Position numbers and translations under genes: made by a program. A stretch of 64,000 nucleotides of DNA, taken from assembly GCF_002215215.1 (NCBI RefSeq), contig NZ_CP018632.1, forward strand, positions 7,719,863 to 7,783,862. The letters run 5' to 3'. Positions 50,681 to 59,338 of this stretch are shown piece by piece (within the stretch, counting starts at the first letter, position 1; each line of letters opens with the position of its first letter). Under the pieces are notes generated by a model that saw only the letters and a program-made list of their open reading frames with translations, made no database searches and had not been told where the DNA came from. This DNA is from Granulosicoccus antarcticus IMCC3135 (GTDB lineage: Bacteria; Pseudomonadota; Gammaproteobacteria; Granulosicoccales; Granulosicoccaceae).

Positions 50681-51460
50681 TCAGCCCGTTACAACCATCA
50701 ATCTCTCCGAGCGATGCGGATGAGCCAGTACGCTGGCTTCCACATCAAACACGGATCTGAGGTGGGCAGCGGTCAGAATGTCTTCAGGCAGACCAATTGC
50801 CTCTAAACAGCCATCCTTGAGCAAGGCAATTCGATCAGCGTAGAGTGCTGCCAGATTCAAATCATGCAGTATGGCCAGCACCCCGATACGTAACGTTCTC
50901 GCCAGCTGCCTGGCAAGCGTCAACACCAGATGTTGGTGAGTGATGTCCAGAGCCGCCGTAGGTTCATCGAGCAGTAGATAACAATCTGTTGGAGGTGTCC
51001 TGCCAATCTGCGCCAGCACACGTGCCAGATGCACTCGTTGACGCTCCCCGCCTGACAGATCCATATAATGTTGATTGGCCAGTAAATCTACGCCGACAAT
51101 TTGCATGGCCCATGCAACAAGCTCTTGATTGAAACTCTCACTACAGCCGCGATGCGGACTACGTCCCATCATCACAACATCACTCACCCTGAAGTTGAAG
51201 GCCAGCATGCTTTCTTGCGGTAGAACCGCACGATGCAAGGCAAGCGTACCGACATCCATATCTCGAATATCGGTATTTCCAATCAGAACTCGTCCCTCAT
51301 GGCACTGTAACTCACCCGTCAACAACTTCAATACCGACGACTTGCCTGCCCCATTGGGCCCCAGTACAGCCAGAACCTCACCTGGATGCAGAGTCAGAGA
51401 AACCTTGTTCACACGTGGTATCACCCGGCCCCGAAGAAACATCTGCTCAGCATTGATCAT
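50681..51460 (-). CDS. hmuV: Heme ABC transporter ATP-binding protein HmuV
   Basis: A 259-residue ABC ATPase with Walker A GPNGAGKSS, signature LSGGERQRVHLARVL and Walker B LLLDEPTAALDITHQ. Its layout and C-terminal LAHPHRSERLMVV fit HmuV. It powers heme import through HmuU. It overlaps hmuU by 4 bp. Confidence 0.93.
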   Translation of the reverse strand: MINAEQMFLRGRVIPRVNKVSLTLHPGEVLAVLGPNGAGKSSVLKLLTGELQCHEGRVLIGNTDIRDMDVGTLALHRAVLPQESMLAFNFRVSDVVMMGRSPHRGCSESFNQELVAWAMQIVGVDLLANQHYMDLSGGERQRVHLARVLAQIGRTPPTDCYLLLDEPTAALDITHQHLVLTLARQLARTLRIGVLAILHDLNLAALYADRIALLKDGCLEAIGLPEDILTAAHLRSVFDVEASVLAHPHRSERLMVVTG

Positions 51461-52524
51461 GCTGCCACACTGCCTTGATTGCGAAACCTGATTAAAAGCC
51501 AGAGAAAAAATGGCCCACCGACCAGTGCCGTAACAATTCCGATTGGCAGCTCACTGGGCGCAACCACAGTGCGGGCAAATAAATCTGCCAGCAACAACAG
51601 GATCGCTCCTGCCAGAGCCGAGGCTGGCAGAAGCTGGCGATGATCAGGCCCAACGAGCAGGCGTATCAGATGAGGCGTCACCAAGCCTAGAAAACCGATA
51701 ATACCCGATACGGATACCGCAGCTCCGACACCAAGGGCAACCAGCACTATCAGACGGCGCTTTACTCTTTCCAGATCAAAACCCAGATGCATCGCTTCGG
51801 ACTCCCCCAACAATATGGCATTGAGCGCACGCGCCTGAGTCGGAATCAACATGATGGACAACAGCATGAGAACGGCAGCCACACCCAGCTTGGACCATGT
51901 CGCTCCACCAAGGCTACCCATCGTCCAGAAAGTCAATGTACGTAATTGAAAATCATCTGACAAGTAAGTCAGCAAGCCGGTGCCTGCACCACTTAGTGCA
52001 CCTATCGCAATGCCTGCCAATAGCAAGGTTGCAACAGGCACACCTCTTTCAGATTGGGCCAATCGATAAACAATCAACGTTGTTACTACACCGCCTATAA
52101 AGGCTGCCAATGGCAACAAATAGAGGCCCAGCAATTGCGCCAGTGGTTGGAGAATGCCCTGACTCAGCACAATGACGGACACTGCGCCCAATGCCGCCCC
52201 ACTGGAAACTCCCACCAGCGCAGGATCCGCGAGCGGGTTGCGAAACAAACCCTGCAGAGCTGCACCACAGACGGCAAGGCTGCCACCTACCAGCAATCCC
52301 ATCAAGACTCTTGGCAGTCGAATATTTTGTACAACCGCTGCTTCGGTTGATGTGAATTCCATATCAAGCGGCAGTCCGGCGCCACTGAGCAAGACCCCTA
52401 CAACCTTGTGCATGGGTACAGGCACTGCACCGACCGCCAGCGCAAGCACCACCACTACCAGCAATGTCAGTACCAGTACCGGTAGCAGTAGTCGATGCAA
52501 CAAGGTGCCTGAATGACTACTCAT
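51457..52524 (-). CDS. hmuU: Heme ABC transporter permease HmuU
   Basis: A 355-residue FecCD-family permease with about ten membrane helices. Diagnostic parts are NIRLPRVLMGLLVGGSLAVCGAALQGLFRNPLADP and FLGLVTPHLIRLLVGPDHR. ATG 52524 (MSSHSGTLLHR) is preferred over the upstream in-frame start 52626, because it lies at the hmuT stop with a small overlap and gives normal length. HmuU moves heme across the inner membrane. Confidence 0.93.
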   Translation of the reverse strand: MSSHSGTLLHRLLLPVLVLTLLVVVVLALAVGAVPVPMHKVVGVLLSGAGLPLDMEFTSTEAAVVQNIRLPRVLMGLLVGGSLAVCGAALQGLFRNPLADPALVGVSSGAALGAVSVIVLSQGILQPLAQLLGLYLLPLAAFIGGVVTTLIVYRLAQSERGVPVATLLLAGIAIGALSGAGTGLLTYLSDDFQLRTLTFWTMGSLGGATWSKLGVAAVLMLLSIMLIPTQARALNAILLGESEAMHLGFDLERVKRRLIVLVALGVGAAVSVSGIIGFLGLVTPHLIRLLVGPDHRQLLPASALAGAILLLLADLFARTVVAPSELPIGIVTALVGGPFFLWLLIRFRNQGSVAA

Positions 52525-53410
52525 TCTGTTGCTGAAAATCTGCTTCGAATAGTTTATGCGCCAGCAGCTCCATAGCCTCGACTGTGCGAGGTCCAAAGCC
52601 CAGAAACTGTAGAGCATCCATGACAATGATACGGAGATTCTCGCCAGCAGGAGTCAATGCAACCCCTGGTAAAGCTAACGTCGCATTGACGATATCAGCA
52701 GTATCATTATCGTCACCATGATTAACCACAATCAGGAATTCAGGTGCTGCCTCAATCAATGCTTCAGCATTAACGGGTTTATATCCCTGGTAGTCGCCCA
52801 GAGCGTTGCGAGCTCCTGACAGAGTGATCATCGCGTGCGCGGAAGTATCATTGCCCGCCGCCATGGATGAACCCACATCGGTTCCCAGCAAAAACGCCAC
52901 ACCAGGGGACTGGCGTCCGGCGATACTGGCCTGAAGTTTCGCAGCGTCAGATTTCATGGTTGTAATCAGTTTGTTTGCCGCATCCATCTTACCGAGCAGA
53001 TTCCCAACACCTTCGATTCGGGCATAGACACCTTCCAGTGAGTAATCACGTGGAAATGACTCCATTCTCAAACCAGAGTCTTGCAGCTGTTGCAAGACTT
53101 CAGGTGGACCCGCATCTGCGGTGAGCAACACGACATCAGGGGCCAATGCCAGAATACCTTCTGCTGACAGTGCTCTTTGATACCCGACTTGCGCAATTTC
53201 CAAAGCTTCTACCGGCCATTGACTAGTGGTATCCACACCGACCAGCCTCTCTTCAAGATTCAACGCATAGATTATTTCTGTCAATGAGCCAGCCGCAGAA
53301 ACGATTCGCTGCGGTTGCTCTGCATGACTAATCGACAGCGTTCCAAAAAAGATAAAAAAGCACGGGGTCAGAACAACGCGCGTTGCGTGGAAAACTCTCT
53401 TGTAAGTCAT
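52517..53410 (-). CDS. hmuT: Periplasmic heme-binding protein HmuT
   Basis: A 297-residue type III substrate-binding protein. Signal peptide VVLTPCFFIFFGTLSISHA, mature start EQPQRIVSAAGSLTEIIYAL, then VGYQRALSAEGILALAPDVVLLTADAGPPEVL. HmuT delivers heme to HmuUV. ATG 53410 (MTYKRVF) overlaps the previous stop (TAATG) and is chosen over 53482. Confidence 0.9.
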   Translation of the reverse strand: MTYKRVFHATRVVLTPCFFIFFGTLSISHAEQPQRIVSAAGSLTEIIYALNLEERLVGVDTTSQWPVEALEIAQVGYQRALSAEGILALAPDVVLLTADAGPPEVLQQLQDSGLRMESFPRDYSLEGVYARIEGVGNLLGKMDAANKLITTMKSDAAKLQASIAGRQSPGVAFLLGTDVGSSMAAGNDTSAHAMITLSGARNALGDYQGYKPVNAEALIEAAPEFLIVVNHGDDNDTADIVNATLALPGVALTPAGENLRIIVMDALQFLGFGPRTVEAMELLAHKLFEADFQQQNE

Positions 53411-53862
53411 TATTTTGGCCTTGCCACGGTTGAATCCATGAACTGTTTGTTGCGCCGCCTCGAAGCTGCCACGCACAAGCATCTATGCAAGACAGCACGG
53501 CACCACCTTTGAATACCTCGCAAACTCTGAAAACAATACAATTCTGTCACGGCACTCTGAATTGACATATTCAAACGACTATCCGCTTTATTCACTGTCG
53601 AAAATACGGTCGGTGAAGCTAACTCGTCTTCAATGAACATCAGATTGCTCATAACTGGAATAGACAAACTGTCATGCTCACAACCTGATCGTCCCAGGTA
53701 AAGAAAAAAATCATCGTCCAGGACAGCGAACGTTGAATCGCTCACCGCCGATTCAACGTTCGTATTGAACGCAACATGCCTCCCGGTAGAGTCAGAGCAG
53801 ATATTATCCACTCCCGACATGCAGGTTTGTGCCTCTGTATGCTCTGATTCCAGGTAGCTCAT
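53410..53862 (-). CDS. Unknown 150-residue protein in the heme operon
   Basis: An open frame from ATG 53862, with GGGGAG eight bases upstream, to a TAA that overlaps the hmuT start. The product has no recognised domain. The N-terminal half is acidic (about ten Asp/Glu in 60 residues), the C-terminal 40 residues are Arg- and Cys-rich (RWCRAVLHRCLCVAASRRR), and eight cysteines occur in total. No signal peptide or helix pattern for a membrane protein is evident. Tight coupling to hmuY and hmuT argues that it is a real gene; a non-coding frame is the alternative. Confidence 0.5.
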   Translation of the reverse strand: MSYLESEHTEAQTCMSGVDNICSDSTGRHVAFNTNVESAVSDSTFAVLDDDFFLYLGRSGCEHDSLSIPVMSNLMFIEDELASPTVFSTVNKADSRLNMSIQSAVTELYCFQSLRGIQRWCRAVLHRCLCVAASRRRNKQFMDSTVARPK

Positions 53863-53889
53863 GATATTTCTCCCCATTGCCTGTAGAGA

Positions 53890-55149
53890 TCAATCCATAG
53901 GAGCATAGCGAAACGTCAACGCACCACTCGTGCCTGCCGCATCGTAGTAACTGAGAATCTGGAGCTTGTACTTTGTCTCTCCGGTATCAACACCGTATAC
54001 ACGGTAATTAGGCCAGATGCGGTTATTTCCTTCCAGGCTATAGGCATACCAACTACTTTCCTCAAAGACACCACCAGACTCATCCGTAAACCAGGTTGGC
54101 ACTGCAGATGCTGTGTCAAACTCTTCCTGTGCGACTGTTGTTAATGGTCCAAAAACAGCACCCTCTATTCCAGCACCCCGTATATCACCACCATTGACCC
54201 AGGCATTCCAGCTTCGTCCGCCACCTGTCACCTCGAACTGTATGTCCCAGGTATCTGCAGAATCTTCACAAGCAACTTGCATGAGTTGATCAAAATCATA
54301 GCAAACTGAACCATCATCACTACCAATAACAGCTGTCCAAACCACCGGCGCTGCACTGAATGTACTCTCGCCTTGTGCCTGAACGAACATCTCCACACTG
54401 ATTTGTTTCTCTGCCATCACAATGTCAGTCACATGCAACTTCGCATAACTTTCACCTGATGAGCTTCTTACTATGTACCAGGCTTCGGTGTTCGCATTGA
54501 CACTGTGAACGGATGGGTCATACAACCACCAATTAGCTGACTGGTCCAGACCATCACTGCCTAATGCAGCTGTGTGACTATCTGAAGAGAATGCAAGCGT
54601 ACTACTATCTACAGCTCTCTCCAATGCCGATATTTCTGATTCTGCTGAAGCTGCCGTGAATACAGTCACGTCAGGCTCACCCTGATCATCATAAAAACCC
54701 AATTGCGCATCAATTACAGCGGCTTCAGATGTACCTGGCCCCGAGGCTCCTCCATTGACTTTGACACCGACACGCTTGAATGCCATATGCCATTGCGTTG
54801 AATGCTCGGCTTCCTCGTCACTGAGCTCCATAACCTGAGCAGTATCAAGATTGAAATAGGTCCATTTGTTCGCAGGATCATCAGGATCCGTTCCATAACC
54901 ACCGGCAGTCGCATCGATGTCAATAGTTCTGATCTCTGACTGTACTGGCAAATCACCGCCTTCATCAGTCGTATCGTTTCCACTCACGTCTTCATCAGCA
55001 GGAACGTTTCCTCCAACACCCGCACCCGCACCTTCATCGGCTGCAGGCGTATCGGTATTGTCATTACTGTCTGAACTACAACCTCCCAGAAGAGTCAGGC
55101 TGAGTGTCAACGCCGTGATCAGCGAATAGCGGTTGTATTTGTAATTCAT
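53890..55149 (-). CDS. HmuY-family heme-binding lipoprotein with two HmuY domains
   Basis: A 419-residue lipoprotein: signal peptide with lipobox LLGGC, an acidic Asp/Gly-rich spacer (about 25-70), then two tandem HmuY-like domains. Domain 1 (about 75-255) has WTYFNLDTAQVMEL, WHMAFKRVGVKVNGG and GESYAKLHVTDI. Domain 2 (about 275-419) repeats the pattern as WDIQFEVTGGGRSWNAWVNGG and YKLQILSYYDAAGTSGALTFRY. HmuY of Porphyromonas captures heme and passes it to the TonB-dependent receptor, whose gene is next door here. Most HmuY proteins have one domain. Confidence 0.88.
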   Translation of the reverse strand: MNYKYNRYSLITALTLSLTLLGGCSSDSNDNTDTPAADEGAGAGVGGNVPADEDVSGNDTTDEGGDLPVQSEIRTIDIDATAGGYGTDPDDPANKWTYFNLDTAQVMELSDEEAEHSTQWHMAFKRVGVKVNGGASGPGTSEAAVIDAQLGFYDDQGEPDVTVFTAASAESEISALERAVDSSTLAFSSDSHTAALGSDGLDQSANWWLYDPSVHSVNANTEAWYIVRSSSGESYAKLHVTDIVMAEKQISVEMFVQAQGESTFSAAPVVWTAVIGSDDGSVCYDFDQLMQVACEDSADTWDIQFEVTGGGRSWNAWVNGGDIRGAGIEGAVFGPLTTVAQEEFDTASAVPTWFTDESGGVFEESSWYAYSLEGNNRIWPNYRVYGVDTGETKYKLQILSYYDAAGTSGALTFRYAPMD

Positions 55150-55190
55150 GAGTGAAGTCCGTTGAGAGTTAAAACGAGATAGCTGAAAAA

Positions 55191-57200
55191 CTAATGCTTG
55201 TAGCGCAGACCGGCATAAACAAAGCGCCCCTCCTTGGGCCGCAAATCACTACCACCCGATGAGGGCTCCAGATGTTCATCAAGCAGGTTTTCGATACCTG
55301 CAAACCAAGTCAGGTGCTTCCCTGCTGGTTGGGTATATTTGATATCCACCACGGTATACGCAGGTGATCTGGTTTCATTTTCCTGATCGACAAATTGTTC
55401 GCTTTGCCAACCTGCCTTTAAATTCAACGACGAGCCAAGGTCACTGAATTTTCTCTCGACACCCAGGTTTATCTGATGCTCGGGGCGCTGAGTCAGAGAC
55501 AGACCCGTTTCAAGATCTTCAGCATCAAGTAGCGTATAGGCTGCATCAAGTTTCCATTGCTCACCCAGCTTGTGTACAACACTCACATCAAAACCCTGTG
55601 TGCGTGCGGATGAAATATTGTCGTATCGATATACCTGCAATTGCTGACTATCACTGGATTCAGCATCAAGGCTGGTGGATATCAGATCCTCGAAACGATT
55701 GTGGAAGAGCGCTATCTCTGCTCGCGTGGATTCGTTCAGAGACATCTCGAAACTTGCTTGAATGCTCTCTGAGCTTTCGGGTTTCAAAGACGTATTACCA
55801 AGAACAACATAGCCATTAGAGCTATGATCAAACAAGTAGAACCGCTCTTTCAGATTAGGTACTCTGTAGCCACTACCAATTCCAAACCGTACTCGTGGAT
55901 TGAGTTTCGGAGCAAAGACCGGTGTATACAGAACGTTGATCTTGGGAGCCAGATGGCTTCCAAAATCACTATCATTCTGATATCGCAAGCCAGGCACCAA
56001 CTCCCACCGATCCCCAACGAATATATCGTTCTGGAAAAACAATTCGATATTGTCCTGTTCGGCACCGGGCGTTATTTCATCGATCTGTATGATTTCACTA
56101 GCAGCTGAACGCTCCTGTCGTTGCTCAAGTTGTCTCTTGATACCAACAGCACCCATCGTCAACATCTGACTCTCTGATATTGGCCAGTCAAATTGCAATT
56201 CTGCCTGGAGAGTATCAATCTCGGCGATGCGTCGTTGATCAACGACAGGCGTGAGGACAACATCCTGCTCGGTAATATCCGAGAATTTTTCACTCAGAAT
56301 AAAACCCTTCAGATTTTTGCCCTCACCAAATTGATGCTCCCATGACAAAGTCTGATTGAATCGAGTTGCCTGCTCGATATCCAGCTTCTCGATATCACCT
56401 TGTCCCGGAGCAAAGGTACTGAAGTTACGGTCCGTATCTTCGTCATACCAGGATGTGCTGTATGTGAAGGTGCTCCTGTCAGTTGGCAGGTATGATATTT
56501 CGGCAACAACGTTCAGTTTGCTGCCACGGCCACCATCAAAAGAGTAGGTATCCGGATCAAGATCGTAGCCGTCGGAATCACGTATATCGGCCATAAGGGA
56601 GGCTTTGTAATGGCTCCCAACTCTGCTTGCAGAGGCATTCACATGCCGCCGGCCCAATACGCCATCACCTTCCAGTTTTTTGTCACCAAAAGAACCGGTA
56701 TCAATCTGCAGCTCGTAACTGGCAGGCCCTTGAGGCTCACGAGTGATGACATTCACCACTCCCCCCATCGCGGAACTCCCATAAAGCGCAGACAATGCGC
56801 CTTTGACGATTTCGATACGCTCAACGTCTGCAGTTGCAATTTGAGTCAGATCGACGGTTGAACCGGTTGAAGCACTTATCGGGCGACCATTGAGCAGTAC
56901 CAGTACTCGGTCAGAATTCAAACCTTGTATCCAAACTTCAGTGCCGTTCTTGCCATGAATGTCTTTCAGCAATACGCCAGGATGAAGGCGTAGCGCTTCA
57001 GACAGATCACGCGCATGGGACTGCTCGATACTCTCTCGGCTGATTACTTCCGTGCGTACGGGCACGTCCAGAAGCTTACGCTCTGTACGAGTGCCCGTTA
57101 TAACCAGGGTATCCAATACCATGTCATCGGTATTGGCATACGAGGTGGGAAACGCCAGTGACAGACCAAGCAGTGGCATCCCGAACCACAGCTTGTGCAT
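55191..57200 (-). CDS. TonB-dependent heme/hemoglobin receptor
   Basis: A 669-residue outer-membrane receptor. Signal peptide (LLGLSLAFPTSYA), TonB box-like DTLVITGTR, plug domain with LSEALRLHPGVLLKDIHG and EIVKGALSALYGSSAMGGVVNVITR, then a 22-strand beta barrel ending GRFVYAGLRYKH. The gene neighbours HmuY and HmuTUV indicate heme or hemoglobin as substrate. ATG 57200 starts the signal peptide; the frame extends to 57275 without merit. A Fur-box-like site is 121 bp upstream. Confidence 0.92.
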   Translation of the reverse strand: MHKLWFGMPLLGLSLAFPTSYANTDDMVLDTLVITGTRTERKLLDVPVRTEVISRESIEQSHARDLSEALRLHPGVLLKDIHGKNGTEVWIQGLNSDRVLVLLNGRPISASTGSTVDLTQIATADVERIEIVKGALSALYGSSAMGGVVNVITREPQGPASYELQIDTGSFGDKKLEGDGVLGRRHVNASASRVGSHYKASLMADIRDSDGYDLDPDTYSFDGGRGSKLNVVAEISYLPTDRSTFTYSTSWYDEDTDRNFSTFAPGQGDIEKLDIEQATRFNQTLSWEHQFGEGKNLKGFILSEKFSDITEQDVVLTPVVDQRRIAEIDTLQAELQFDWPISESQMLTMGAVGIKRQLEQRQERSAASEIIQIDEITPGAEQDNIELFFQNDIFVGDRWELVPGLRYQNDSDFGSHLAPKINVLYTPVFAPKLNPRVRFGIGSGYRVPNLKERFYLFDHSSNGYVVLGNTSLKPESSESIQASFEMSLNESTRAEIALFHNRFEDLISTSLDAESSDSQQLQVYRYDNISSARTQGFDVSVVHKLGEQWKLDAAYTLLDAEDLETGLSLTQRPEHQINLGVERKFSDLGSSLNLKAGWQSEQFVDQENETRSPAYTVVDIKYTQPAGKHLTWFAGIENLLDEHLEPSSGGSDLRPKEGRFVYAGLRYKH

Positions 57201-57320
57201 GTGAAAATCCGAGTGTATTTGCTGGCTTGCTGGTATGAAAAAACCGGCTGGCTGACATTCGGCTGCGCGCCCCACTCAGAAGGTGGAACACCAGCGCTAG
57301 TTGATGAATGAGATATTAAT

Positions 57321-57339
57321 ACAAATGAGAATCATTAGC
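57321..57339. promoter_or_regulatory. Fur-box-like site upstream of the TonB receptor gene
   Basis: ACAAATGAGAATCATTAGC matches the 19-bp Fur consensus at 14 positions, with the right half nearly perfect. It lies 121 bp upstream of the receptor start, in the 286-bp gap to the diguanylate cyclase, so the receptor-hmuY-hmuTUV unit is probably iron-repressed. Confidence 0.75.
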
Positions 57340-57486
57340 AACAACTAAGACGAGTATAGCAACAATTCATTCTGAATCATTCTGTGAGCAAAGGGCGACA
57401 TGCAAACAGTACTCAGAGCTTGTAAAATCAGCTATCCATTTCAATCGCCCATACCACGCGCTACTTTTGAACTAGTGCATGAAACC

Positions 57487-59175
57487 TCAGGAAGCCTTGC
57501 GCAACTGCTTGTCTTCATACATTCGCGCGTCCGCCTCTATCAAAAGAGTGTCAAGCTTGCAGCTTCTGTCATTGGCGGCACTCAGTCCGATACTGCAGCC
57601 AACGTTGTGAGCGCCAGAGGGCAGGAAGAATGCTTCAGAAAACATCTTGTTAAGGCGTTCTATTATATCGTGTACATTCCTTGCATCCGCTCCCAGAGCC
57701 ACGATGACAAATTCATCGCCACCCCAGCGAATCAATGCCGAATTACCACCAATAATTTCCTTGAGTCGCTTGGCAACCGCTACCAGTATCTGATCTCCCA
57801 CATCGTGGCCAAACTGATCATTGATCGCCTTAAAGCCGTTCAAATCCAGAAACAGTATTGCGCGATCCTTGATTTTTGATCGCTTCTGATCCAGCAGTTC
57901 GATGAGCTCATTGCCTCTCATCCTATTAAAAAGCCCGGTCAACTCGTCGTGATGAGCTCGATACAAAAGCTGTTGCTCAGCGTGCGCCCGTCGGTTGATA
58001 TCTTCAAGTAGATCCTTCGCCAGTTTGTCGATACTACGCGATGTCATACCGATTTCATCCACCGACGAATCACCAATGGCAGAATGCAGATCACCACTGG
58101 CAATTCGATCTGCAGCTTTTGAAAGCCTCTGCATGCGTTGTCCCAACGGTCGCAAAAACAGTATCCAGCCAAGTACAACGCCCATCATCAGCGCAATTGT
58201 TGCTATCAATACGATTCTCTGGACCTCAGCAACGGGTTGGAATGCTTCAACGGCATCAATTTTCACCACTAAGCCCCAGCCAGTCTCTGGCAGCGTTTCA
58301 ATGGCCAGTATGGAATCGATCGAACGGTAATCCGGTGAGTGCACAAGCTGACCTCCAGGAGACTCCAGCGACCAGTTGATAGGCAAGTTCTTGGATTTGG
58401 GCACGATTTTATTGAAAGCTGCTTTTCGTTTGAAACGCAACAAGGTAATAAACTCCGCATCACCATCTACAGTGGGCTGTGCAATATGCGCCTCACTGGT
58501 TTCGCCAAAGCCCTCGTGCGCAACGACCAGGCCAACGATCGGCTCAAGACGCATCTCTACCTGCAAGACTCCAATAATTTCACGCCTCAGATCATAGACC
58601 GGAGACACCATGCCCATCCTATGCTCACCACTATTCGCTCTGAATGCGTTACCAAAAAGTGTTTTCTGCTGAGCAATGGCCTTCGCAACAATAGCCCGAT
58701 CATAGGGCTCCCAGGCAAAGCCAGCAGTCGAACCTAACACTTTGCCTTGCATATCCGAGAGCTTCAGTTCAACTACTTCGGAACCAACCGAACGCGCCTT
58801 TTCGTCGAGCCCGTCTACTAGCTGTTGTAACGGCTTATCGCTGAGCGGATCAATAGTGTCAAACCCGTTATATCGATCAATAGTGATGCCAGATACTGAT
58901 GGATCACGTTGTGCCTTGTCTATTCTGGAAACCAGAGCAACAACATCCCTACCGGCAACCAGGGACTCAACATCACTTTTGTAGTTCGCCAAAGCCTCGG
59001 TGATACGCGCAGCCTCAAGCCGACGAGTATTCATCAGATCAGCTTCGATTCTTTGTGAAAGTCGCAGATTGATCGTATACAAACAGGCAGTACCGGCAAC
59101 CACAACAGGGATGAGCACCACCAACAGCCAGATGGCCAGTTTGCTTTGCAATCCTAGTCTTGGGGCATCGGTCAT
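57487..59175 (-). CDS. Membrane diguanylate cyclase with Cache sensor, HAMP and GGDEF
   Basis: A 562-residue protein: helix (LAIWLLVVLIPVVVAGTACLY), a large extracytoplasmic dCache-like sensor (about 35-330) with ETGWGLVVKIDAVEAF near its end, second helix (IVLIATIALMMGVVLGWILF), HAMP, then the GGDEF domain with the intact RWGGDEFV catalytic loop. It makes c-di-GMP from GTP. The upstream RxxD inhibitory site is not evident. ATG 59175 (MTDAPRLGL) is chosen. The gene sits between the heme receptor and mnmE; a link to heme is unproven. Confidence 0.92.
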   Translation of the reverse strand: MTDAPRLGLQSKLAIWLLVVLIPVVVAGTACLYTINLRLSQRIEADLMNTRRLEAARITEALANYKSDVESLVAGRDVVALVSRIDKAQRDPSVSGITIDRYNGFDTIDPLSDKPLQQLVDGLDEKARSVGSEVVELKLSDMQGKVLGSTAGFAWEPYDRAIVAKAIAQQKTLFGNAFRANSGEHRMGMVSPVYDLRREIIGVLQVEMRLEPIVGLVVAHEGFGETSEAHIAQPTVDGDAEFITLLRFKRKAAFNKIVPKSKNLPINWSLESPGGQLVHSPDYRSIDSILAIETLPETGWGLVVKIDAVEAFQPVAEVQRIVLIATIALMMGVVLGWILFLRPLGQRMQRLSKAADRIASGDLHSAIGDSSVDEIGMTSRSIDKLAKDLLEDINRRAHAEQQLLYRAHHDELTGLFNRMRGNELIELLDQKRSKIKDRAILFLDLNGFKAINDQFGHDVGDQILVAVAKRLKEIIGGNSALIRWGGDEFVIVALGADARNVHDIIERLNKMFSEAFFLPSGAHNVGCSIGLSAANDRSCKLDTLLIEADARMYEDKQLRKAS

Positions 59176-59338
59176 TTTGGATTTTGTGAGCAGGGTTGGT
59201 ATATCAAGACTATGGACGTTTAATACCACCTACTATCGGCTTTCCTGGCTCTTGGCTTTAGGCTTTAAGCTCTACCCTCATTCGTCGCGATCTCTAATCC
59301 ATGAATAATCAGCTTTCAAATGGTATCTAATGAAATAT

